From Porifericola rhodea (lineage in GTDB: Bacteria; Bacteroidota; Bacteroidia; Cytophagales; Cyclobacteriaceae), in the NCBI RefSeq assembly GCF_030506305.1, contig NZ_CP119421.1:5348501-5412500 (forward strand): a DNA stretch of 64,000 bases. Direction: 5' to 3'. The notes under the pieces are model-generated. The model was not told where the DNA came from. It worked only from the letters and a program-made list of their open reading frames with translations, and ran no database searches. Of the stretch, positions 17,801-24,137 are shown piece by piece. How positions within the stretch are numbered: position 1 is the stretch's first letter; each line of letters opens with the position of its first letter. Both the position numbers and the translations under genes were made by a program.

Positions 17801-18193
17801 GCGTATTTCTGCCATATCAATACGACTTGCAGAACCGGTAAAAAGCTTACGCTCTACCTCCTGAAAACCGGTAACCACCACCTCATCCAACTGCGCGTTA
17901 TCCTCTACCAGCACAATATCTATCACATTAGAATTTCCAATACTTACCTCCTGATTTTGGTAGCCAATGTAGGAGAAGACCAGCACTTTGGCATCATCAT
18001 TTATACTAATGGAGTAATTGCCGTCTATATCAGTGACTGTACCGCTACCTTTGCCCTGAATAATAATATTGACACCCGGCAGGCCTCCAACACCCGATTC
18101 TGTTGTTACTGTACCACTAATAACTCTATTCTGGGCACGAGCGGTAAAGAAGAGAAAAGGCAGTACTGTTAAGAGTAGTAGATATTTTTTCAA
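14873..18193 (-). CDS. SusC/RagA family TonB-linked outer-membrane transporter
   Basis: The 1106-residue protein starts with a signal peptide (about 1-20), followed by a CarboxypepD_reg domain (about 24-108, VISGTVTTESGVGGLPGVNIIIQGKG). The plug domain follows, carrying the SusC signature VLKDASATALYGTRAKNGVIVITTK, and then a 22-strand-type beta barrel ending in VTFTLNVGF. It imports large substrates with energy from TonB and is capped by the SusD partner. It is the first gene of a four-gene minus-strand operon lacking glycoside hydrolases, so the substrate may well be a peptide or protein fragment and not a glycan. No SusR-type or sigma/anti-sigma regulator adjoins it. Confidence 0.95.
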   Translation of the reverse strand: MKKYLLLLTVLPFLFFTARAQNRVISGTVTTESGVGGLPGVNIIIQGKGSGTVTDIDGNYSISINDDAKVLVFSYIGYQNQEVSIGNSNVIDIVLVEDNAQLDEVVVTGFQEVERKLFTGSASRIDMAEIRSPGMVDASRMLEGQVAGVTVDNVSGTFGTAPKIRIRGNTSINGDNQPLWVVDGVILEDLTNVNADDIITGNTNTVLASSIAGINPDDIASFEVLKDASATALYGTRAKNGVIVITTKKGRSGALRVNYSGNSSFRLRPSYNQFDILNSGEEMSIYREMYEKGLIDVTTSVRAENYGPLGKMFSLISEHEIPWGVNGSLNESFLNQYENANTDWFDVLYRDVSLQQQHSVSLTAGTENYNSYYSLSFLNDNGQTVADQVKRYSGTAKNSFFFSDRFVLDLKLTGSYRQQKLPGTTDRDFDPITGRFKRDFDINPFSYAINTSRSIRPYDSNGELEYFRRNYAPFNILEELDLNYIDVRVADISAQADFNFNILDNLSFRSTMQGRYATTNREHVIHEWSNQAEAYRADGTQYIQEANRLLFQDPDEPGSQPKVVLPEGGFNYLDESDLLNFYIRNSLEWSETFSQVHKVNVLGGQEIKFTDRSSRSADGIGVVYENGGVVNTDPDIIEFLNRQGVDFYSIGEDRERFAGLFLNAGYSFNEKYIVNGTVRYDGSNRLGKSRSSRYLPTWNVSGAWNIDQESFITLPAVVSYLKLRGTYGLSATLGPDVSALLNLQSDVTLRPTDNESYLYIDALENQDLTWEKLKELNFGLDFGLMNDRITGTIDYYQRDAFDLIGTLQTSGVGGIAYKLGNFADLTSEGFEFSINTLNVYNQDFSWSTNFNIGYTKDQVTRLDFGPRIADAISAQGAAILNGPRRGIYSTKFAGLDLRGIPTFYDLNGEVVYDYNLQERDSLSKILQYEGPSEPMGAGGFTNNFRYKNFSLSVLLSYKFGYKIRLNDAFYPQYTDFNSFSKSFTDRWVVPGDEELTNIPVILDQRIVQGDNTAPLRNAYDLYNKSTVRVADGGYARLKTVRLTYNLPNKLTSRIGASTATLGVEGQNLLLLYSDEALNGQDPEFFSAGGVAFPQPRQVTFTLNVGF

Positions 18194-18520
18194 ATTATCG
18201 TGATTTAAGCTCTTAGGTTCTTTTTAATCTATCTATTATAGGAATAATATCCAATATGCTAAAGGTGTATTAGCTACTTACATCTAAGATTTTTTGTGCA
18301 ATATAAGGGATATAGCGAGCTTATGATGTATATCGTGCACAATAGCATCTATCGCATTTTTAGAAATTAAAAAATAATCCTATGCATAGTATGTTATCTA
18401 CCAGACAAATACGCGACTTTCTGCTAATAATTAGATTCAAAGGCATAAGAAATTACAACAAAAGTGTATATTAAGGTTTATGTACCTTTCTTATTCTTTC
18501 TAATATTTCTGATTTACCTT
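18194..18520. other. Divergent intergenic region between SusC and fasciclin genes
   Basis: This 327-base AT-rich gap must hold the promoters of the import operon (minus) and the fasciclin gene (plus). I found no exact TAnnTTTG element with a properly spaced TTG on either strand and no strong palindrome. An open frame runs from 18464 (GTG) into the fasciclin gene but encodes only a second hydrophobic stretch. Confidence 0.5.
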
Positions 18521-19942
18521 ATGATACGTACCCTTAACCTTGCGAAGCTACCTTTCTTCTTCGTATCCCTCTTTGCCCTTTCTCTGGTGTTTAGTAGCTG
18601 TGAAGACGATGAAGATGGGCCGGAACCTCGTCCTTCAGAAAGTATTACCGACCTTATTGGTTCTACCGAGGGGCTGGAGAGCCTGGATACACTAATCTCT
18701 CTGCTTGGCTCTGACTTTGCTGCTCGTGTAAACTCCGGGGACTTCACCATATTTGCCCCCAACAATGCAGCGTTCAGCAACTTGCTCAGTTCCATCGGTT
18801 ATAGTAGTTTGGGAGAGCTTAGAACTGATATTCTTTCAGACATCATATTCTACCATATTGTAGCTAATACATACCTGGAAGCCAATCAGTTAGACTCTAC
18901 CATAACCACATTGGGTTTTTCGCAGATTGAATTTGAGCAGGAAGGTGATACCACAGTAATTAACCCCGATACTCAACCAGATCGTACGGTAGTGGTAAAT
19001 ACTATACGCGGCTCTAACGGAGTAATCCATGTTACCGATAAGGTATTGCTGTCTCCTGATGGTGCAGGCTCACTGGCTTCATTATTTGGTACAGTAGCTG
19101 GTATTACTTCTACCCTGGGTGATGTTCTCAATTTGCAAGGGGTAGACGGTGGTATTTCTACTATTAACAGCGTGTTCAATTCTGCGGGTGTATTGAGTCG
19201 TCTTGCAGGATCCGAAAATTTTACGGTACTGGCTCCAATTAACTCTGGATTTGATGATTTTTTCTTTACCTCTAACGACAACGTTATTGAAACTGCTAAC
19301 TACCATGTGCTGGCTGGTGACGTAGACCTGAGCACTGCGGGCAGAACTATCACCACACTTGGTGGGGCAACCTTATATGTTAGCCAGACTTCTAACGGGA
19401 CCTATTTAAATGGAATTGGGACAGCAGATTTAGAATATGGAGCCAGCAATGGTAAAGTCATTCATATGGGAGGCGTTCTTAAGCCGGCAGCCCCCCTCAC
19501 TGAAATGGTCGACTACATAGAAGCTTTGAGCGGAAACTCCTTCACTATTTTTAAGAAAGCACTAGCCGAAACAGGTATAGATGTGGGTAGTAATCGTACG
19601 ATATTTATGCCTACAGATGCTGCTTTTGAAAGGGCCGGTATTATAACCAGTATTGACAGTGTAGAAGAAGAAAGCGCCCGCCTGGATACAGAACTGTTAA
19701 GAAGTATTCTCCAGAAACATGTAGTTACAGATGGTATGCTTTTCTCTACTGACTTTGAGGCCGCTACACTTACTACTTTGAATGGTAACTTGGCACTGAC
19801 ACTAGAAGGAGACAATGGAACAATTACCATTAATGATAACAGTGAAAAAACACCTGACAATGCTAATCTGGTATTTCCGGCCAACAACCTGGTAGAAAAC
19901 GAGATTGTACTGCATGTCATTAACGAAGTGCTCCTTCCTTAA
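18521..19942 (+). CDS. Fasciclin-repeat lipoprotein (three FAS1 domains)
   Basis: From ATG 18521 the protein has 473 residues, with lipobox LVFSSC (Cys27) and an acidic EDDEDG stretch after it, as in surface-exposed Bacteroidota lipoproteins. Three FAS1 domains follow, seen from their H1 motifs FTIFAPNNAAFSNL, FTVLAPINSGFDDF and RTIFMPTDAAFERA and the matching H2-like ends VIHVTDKVLLSP, VIHMGGVLKP and VLHVINEVLLP. FAS1 domains mediate adhesion or protein contacts at the cell surface. The gene diverges from the SusC operon, so a shared role is possible but unproven. The upstream GTG at 18464 is unlikely because it would bury the lipobox. Confidence 0.93.
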   Translation: MIRTLNLAKLPFFFVSLFALSLVFSSCEDDEDGPEPRPSESITDLIGSTEGLESLDTLISLLGSDFAARVNSGDFTIFAPNNAAFSNLLSSIGYSSLGELRTDILSDIIFYHIVANTYLEANQLDSTITTLGFSQIEFEQEGDTTVINPDTQPDRTVVVNTIRGSNGVIHVTDKVLLSPDGAGSLASLFGTVAGITSTLGDVLNLQGVDGGISTINSVFNSAGVLSRLAGSENFTVLAPINSGFDDFFFTSNDNVIETANYHVLAGDVDLSTAGRTITTLGGATLYVSQTSNGTYLNGIGTADLEYGASNGKVIHMGGVLKPAAPLTEMVDYIEALSGNSFTIFKKALAETGIDVGSNRTIFMPTDAAFERAGIITSIDSVEEESARLDTELLRSILQKHVVTDGMLFSTDFEAATLTTLNGNLALTLEGDNGTITINDNSEKTPDNANLVFPANNLVENEIVLHVINEVLLP

Positions 19943-19966
19943 ACTTTTAGGAGCTATAAATTATAC

Positions 19967-20003
19967 AGAAAAGGCGCAGAAGGTAATCTCCTGCGCCTTT
20001 TCT
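19967..20003. terminator. Bidirectional terminator
   Basis: Thirteen-base perfect arms AGAAAAGGCGCAG (19967-19979) and CTGCGCCTTTTCT (19991-20003) lie between the convergent fasciclin and anti-sigma/TPR genes. The T-runs are part of the stem. Confidence 0.8.
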
Positions 20004-20020
20004 ATACAATGCCATTTTGC

Positions 20021-20749
20021 TTATAGCTCTCTCAGTAACTCTTTGGCTTTCTCCTGATAATAATCATCTCCCTCTTCTATAAGCTGTTGTAATATCTCCT
20101 CTGCCTTTAGTTCATTTTTCTGTGCCAGGTTTAAAAGTGCCTGGTACCAAAGGCTAGGCCAACGATAGGCGCTATCTCCAGACTGATGAACTTCCTGCAA
20201 CAGCTGTTGAGACTTATCGTAGTTTTGAGTCTCCAGATAAGCTATAGCCTGATAAAATTTATACGAACTATGTAAGGATGTCTCTTGCTCAAAGATGGCA
20301 ATAGCTTGCTGATAATCTTCTTTCTCGTAAGCGAGCATGGCCTTACTCAGCGCATCCATAGACGTTTCTCCAGAGCGCTCTACCGGATCAATTATATTAG
20401 GGTAAGGCTGGTAGTAGGCCTGATAAAGCGCTTCAGCAGAAGGCTTCTGTTTGAACAGAGAATAGCCTAGTCCAAAAAAAAGGGATATAGAGGCGGCTAT
20501 TGCAAACCAGGTATACAAAAAACGTCTTTTTGGCTTACGTACCGGAGGGACAATATCCGATTGGCTAAGCTTAGATTTGAGCTCACTATTGAAAAAATAT
20601 TGCATACCTCCCAGCATATCCTGATGCGTACGCACCTCATTTTGCAAGTCTGCGTCCTGCGCCATTTTTTCTTCAAAAGCCGCTTTTTCCAAAGCATCAA
20701 GCTCTCCCCTGCAATAGCGATCTATCAAATCTGTGTGCTCTAATTTCAT
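20021..20749 (-). CDS. Anti-sigma-factor-like membrane protein with TPR repeats
   Basis: The 242-residue protein has a cytoplasmic N-terminus, LIDRYCRGELDALEKAAFEEKM (about 8-29), typical of Bacteroidota anti-sigma-like proteins. A single membrane helix follows (about 80-97, LYTWFAIAASISLFFGLGY), then a periplasmic region with TPR-like helices (AMLAYEKEDYQQAIAIFEQE, YKFYQAIAYLETQNYDKSQQLLQEV, WYQALLNLAQKNELKAEEILQQL). No sigma-factor gene adjoins it. It could sense envelope status through the TPR part, but this is inference. A signalling scaffold not tied to any sigma factor is an alternative. Confidence 0.65.
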   Translation of the reverse strand: MKLEHTDLIDRYCRGELDALEKAAFEEKMAQDADLQNEVRTHQDMLGGMQYFFNSELKSKLSQSDIVPPVRKPKRRFLYTWFAIAASISLFFGLGYSLFKQKPSAEALYQAYYQPYPNIIDPVERSGETSMDALSKAMLAYEKEDYQQAIAIFEQETSLHSSYKFYQAIAYLETQNYDKSQQLLQEVHQSGDSAYRWPSLWYQALLNLAQKNELKAEEILQQLIEEGDDYYQEKAKELLREL

Positions 20750-20927
20750 ATAAAGCGATTTACTGTATATGGTTTAGAAGATAACTAAACCACAAATTAC
20801 TATTAATGATTTGTACAAAAAGAAAGTAAACCTAAAAAAAATATTTTTTCCATGTTTACATAAATTAACCTGATGGCATAAAGAGGTGAATTGTAATCAA
20901 TAATCATTTCTATTAAATATTGTTTAT

Positions 20928-23366
20928 ATGATTAAGATCAGAAACCTCAGCTACTTATTACTTGCTGTATTATTTATTTTCTCTGCTTGTAAAGATGAAG
21001 ATGACGAAAAACCAGGCCAACCCCCAACCGCCAATGCCGGACAGGACGTAACGGCCAAAGTTAACAGTACAGTACAATTGAATGGTACTGCTACCGATGC
21101 TGATAACGACCCGCTTACAATAAGCTGGTCTGTAAGCTCATCTCCACAGGGAAGCAGCGCTTCTATCAATAATGCCAGTGCTCTGAATGCCACATTTATA
21201 CCTGACGTAGAAGGTAATTATACCCTCCAGCTTTCAGTTAGTGATGGTGTATACGATCCTGTAACCGATGAAGTTATCATTACTGCCGAAGAAGCCGCAG
21301 GAGATCCGCCAGTAGTAAAAATAACAGATGACAGAGGCCTGGCAATCTCCGAAGATAACGACAACAACACCATTACCATCACTCAGCCACTAGCCCTTTT
21401 AGGGCAAAACACTACAGACCCTGAGTCTGATGTAGATGATTTAACCTTTAGCTGGTCGGTTACAGACAAACCTGAGGGGAGCAATCCAAGCATTAGCAAT
21501 GATGACCAGCAAAATGCTGAATTCGTACCTGATGCTGTAGGAGAATATGAAATCACGCTTTCTGTAGAAGACCCGGATGGCAACACTGCAACATTAGCTG
21601 TAAAAGTGGTGGCCAATGCTGAGCCAGTTGTTATCTCAGAAAATGTAAGTGAGAGCACCGTGTGGGAAGATATTTTTGATGACCCCAACCTACCAGATTA
21701 TGTTGTAGTAAATTCCATTAGCGTTAACTCTGATCTCACCGTAGAACCAGGCGTAGTAGTGCATCTGGACCAGGATGTGGTAATTACTGTAAACACCAAT
21801 GGTGGTGAGTTAATTTCTAAAGGTAGCAGCGAAAACATGATTACCTTCACCAGCTCAGATGTAGACAGTGATATTTACTGGGGAGGATTTTCATTCTTAT
21901 CCAGCAGTTCTAAAAATGAGTTTGACTACACCCAGATTCTTTATTCAGGTGGAGAGGATAATTTGGTGTATGCCTCCGGATACAGAGCAGCAGCTATAGG
22001 CTTAACCGAAGAGGCAAGGCTCAAAATTACCAACTCTACTATAGCTAACAGTAAGGCAGATGGCATCTTTGCTATTGGCAGCAATAGCCTTTCCAGTTTC
22101 TCTAATAATACATTTGAGAACAATGCCAATTTCCCTCTCTCCCTTTCTGCAAACCAGGCAGGTGTGGTAGATGCTTCTAACTCTTTTAAGGACAATCCCG
22201 ATACGGAAGATAAAGAAAACCAGATCCGCATTTACGATTCTTCTCTCAGCGACGATCAGTCGTGGGTAGAATTGAGCGATGATGCCAGCTACCTTTTTGA
22301 AGGAGATATTAATATTAAAGCGGCTTTAGATATTGCTGCTGGTGCATTGTTAGAGTTTGAGGAAGGTGTAACCATGACTGTGGAGTCTGAAGGTGCTTTA
22401 GTAGCCAGTGGTAGCGAAAGCAAGCCTATCATATTTACCAGTGCCAATATTAGTGACGGTCAAAAGTGGGGTGGACTAAGAATTGAGTCTTCCAGCACCA
22501 AAAATGAGCTGGATTATGTAGAAATCTCACATGCTGGAGGAGATGACTCATTTATATACATTAGTGGTTACCTTTCAGGAAGTATTGGGCTTGTAGACAA
22601 TGCTCGCCTTAAGCTTACTAACTCTACAATTGACAACAGTGCCTCACATGGTTTGGTAATGGCTAGTAAAGCCAAGCTGGAAAGCTTTAGTAACAACAAC
22701 TTTACAAATAATAGTAATTACCCTGTATATACTCCTGCCAACTTGCTGGGCCTGATGGATAGCTCTTCTACCTTTACTGACAATGGAGATAATGTAGTTG
22801 CGGTTTACAAATCTACTTTTGATGCAGAGGCTTCGTATACGGATACTGCCGACCCTAAGTGGGTAGCACTAAGCGGTACTGCCAAATACCTCTTCTTAGG
22901 AGACTTGACGATTAACGATGATTTGATAGTAGAAGCCGGTGCCTACCTCGCATTTGATGAGCAGGTGAGTGCTTACGTTAACTCAGGTGGTAGCCTTGTA
23001 GCAGTAGGTACAGCCGATAGCAAAATCACTTTTAGCGCCTACAACCAGAGCGGCAGCGATAACTGGGGAGGTATTGTTTTCAAATCTGATGACTCCAACG
23101 AGCTTAGCTATGCCGAAGTAAGCTATGCTGGTAATGATGAAAGCCTGATTTATAAAAGTGGCTACCATGCAGCAAATATAGGAGTAAGCGATAACTCTGT
23201 TCTGAGCATTACAAATACGACTGTAAGTAATAGTAAATCTTATGGATTGGTAATTCACGGTGGTGCTACTGTAAATGGCAAGGTACAGACCGATGCAGAT
23301 AGAATTGATGTGATTACTGATGCAAATACGTTTAGTGATAATGCAATGACTGATGTAGATTTCTAA
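20928..23366 (+). CDS. Surface lipoprotein with PKD-like domains and three tandem right-handed repeat modules
   Basis: The 812-residue protein has lipobox IFSAC (Cys21) followed by an acidic KDEDDEK stretch. Two PKD/cadherin-like domains come next (about 32-120 and 128-230: TANAGQDVTAKVNSTVQLNG, LSVEDPDGNTATL). The rest consists of three tandem modules of roughly 170-190 residues (about 240-430, 430-615 and 615-812). Each has a stretch of type PGVVVHL or AGALLEF, a WGG motif, a YAGG-like turn, and an N-S-T-I-x-NS motif, as in parallel beta-helix proteins. Such proteins often bind or act on polymers at the surface; I see no catalytic motif. It may act with the small beta-barrel protein that follows. 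Confidence 0.75.
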   Translation: MIKIRNLSYLLLAVLFIFSACKDEDDEKPGQPPTANAGQDVTAKVNSTVQLNGTATDADNDPLTISWSVSSSPQGSSASINNASALNATFIPDVEGNYTLQLSVSDGVYDPVTDEVIITAEEAAGDPPVVKITDDRGLAISEDNDNNTITITQPLALLGQNTTDPESDVDDLTFSWSVTDKPEGSNPSISNDDQQNAEFVPDAVGEYEITLSVEDPDGNTATLAVKVVANAEPVVISENVSESTVWEDIFDDPNLPDYVVVNSISVNSDLTVEPGVVVHLDQDVVITVNTNGGELISKGSSENMITFTSSDVDSDIYWGGFSFLSSSSKNEFDYTQILYSGGEDNLVYASGYRAAAIGLTEEARLKITNSTIANSKADGIFAIGSNSLSSFSNNTFENNANFPLSLSANQAGVVDASNSFKDNPDTEDKENQIRIYDSSLSDDQSWVELSDDASYLFEGDINIKAALDIAAGALLEFEEGVTMTVESEGALVASGSESKPIIFTSANISDGQKWGGLRIESSSTKNELDYVEISHAGGDDSFIYISGYLSGSIGLVDNARLKLTNSTIDNSASHGLVMASKAKLESFSNNNFTNNSNYPVYTPANLLGLMDSSSTFTDNGDNVVAVYKSTFDAEASYTDTADPKWVALSGTAKYLFLGDLTINDDLIVEAGAYLAFDEQVSAYVNSGGSLVAVGTADSKITFSAYNQSGSDNWGGIVFKSDDSNELSYAEVSYAGNDESLIYKSGYHAANIGVSDNSVLSITNTTVSNSKSYGLVIHGGATVNGKVQTDADRIDVITDANTFSDNAMTDVDF

Positions 23367-23380
23367 AAAAAACATATTTG

Positions 23381-23410
23381 TACACCCGGGAGCATGGGTT
23401 GCCGGGTGTA
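23381..23410 (+). terminator. Possible terminator hairpin
   Basis: TACACCCGG (23381-23389) and CCGGGTGTA (23402-23410) pair perfectly just after the 812-residue lipoprotein gene. The following bases (TTCTTACT) are only weakly T-rich. Confidence 0.5.
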
Positions 23411-23458
23411 TTCTTACTAAAATTAGAGACTTTTATTCATTACTCTTCAGGGAATGAT

Positions 23459-23466
23459 TAAATTTG
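23459..23466 (+). promoter_or_regulatory. Promoter -7 element candidate
   Basis: TAAATTTG matches the TAnnTTTG element, 26 bases before the beta-barrel start. No TTG occurs at the right distance upstream, so support is partial. Confidence 0.35.
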
Positions 23467-23492
23467 AAGATTGAATTTAACCAAACACAACT

Positions 23493-24077
23493 ATGAAAAA
23501 CCTATTCATTTTAACCTTTGTATGTACACTTATGTGCTTTTCTGCCCAGGCTCAAAACACAGTACGTGTACAAACAAACAACAACCTTGCTTATGCGGAA
23601 GGCACAAATATACTAGATGTGGGCGTTGGTTTTGGCCGTGCCTATGGTAGCTACTATGCGTGGGGTAACGGATTTGGAGGTGGCGTTCCCGTTTCTGCAT
23701 CTTTTGAGCTTGGACTCCACGAGTATTTTAGTGTGGGCCCTTATGTTGCTTACGCTAGTTATGGTTTCAGAAATACTGACTACAGAGCTAACTTTTTCAG
23801 TGTTGGTGCAAAGGGGTCATTTCACTATGTAGCTCTTGCCAACGAAGCACTGGATTTAGATATTAATGAAGAGAAAGTTGACTTGTACGTATCAGTATAT
23901 CTCGGAGGAGAATTTTACTCTGATAATCATGACAACTTCTATGACAATACCAGTAATGTTGATTTTGGAACTGTAATAGGCGGGCGTTACCTATTTAATG
24001 AAAACATAGGAGTATATTCTGAAATTGGATATGCAGCATTGGCAGTTTGGACTATCGGATTAACTGTTAATTTATAG
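23493..24077 (+). CDS. Small outer-membrane beta-barrel protein
   Basis: The 194-residue protein has a signal peptide (about 1-20, ending SAQAQ) and then alternating amphipathic strands rich in Gly, Tyr and Phe (NILDVGVGFGRAYGSYY, VPVSASFELGLHEYFSVGPYVAYASYGF, LYVSVYLGGEFY), ending in NIGVYSEIGYAALAVWTIGLTVNL. This is the outer-membrane beta-barrel pattern (OmpW/PorT-like size). No substrate or partner can be named. It follows the repeat lipoprotein but has its own promoter candidate and a strong terminator, so it is probably monocistronic. Confidence 0.75.
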   Translation: MKNLFILTFVCTLMCFSAQAQNTVRVQTNNNLAYAEGTNILDVGVGFGRAYGSYYAWGNGFGGGVPVSASFELGLHEYFSVGPYVAYASYGFRNTDYRANFFSVGAKGSFHYVALANEALDLDINEEKVDLYVSVYLGGEFYSDNHDNFYDNTSNVDFGTVIGGRYLFNENIGVYSEIGYAALAVWTIGLTVNL

Positions 24078-24100
24078 TCTTGTAGCTTTAAATATTATAA

Positions 24101-24124
24101 AAAGCCGCTCAATAGAGCGGCTTT
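24101..24124. terminator. Bidirectional intrinsic terminator
   Basis: AAAGCCGCTC (24101-24110) pairs with GAGCGGCTTT (24115-24124) around a 4-base loop. The T-run that follows on the plus strand is long, and there are A-rich bases before. It separates the beta-barrel gene from glgP. Confidence 0.9.
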
Positions 24125-24137
24125 TTTTATGCCAAGC

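Noticed and set aside
16432-17864. Several open frames on both strands inside SusC
   Set aside because: They are shadows of a gene whose own frame carries clear SusC motifs throughout.
18464-18520. Upstream start of the fasciclin gene at a GTG
   Set aside because: It would place a second hydrophobic stretch before the lipoprotein signal and bury the lipobox.
18194-18520. Promoter boxes for SusC and fasciclin genes
   Set aside because: Near matches such as CAAATTAT were seen, but none fits TAnnTTTG with a spaced TTG.
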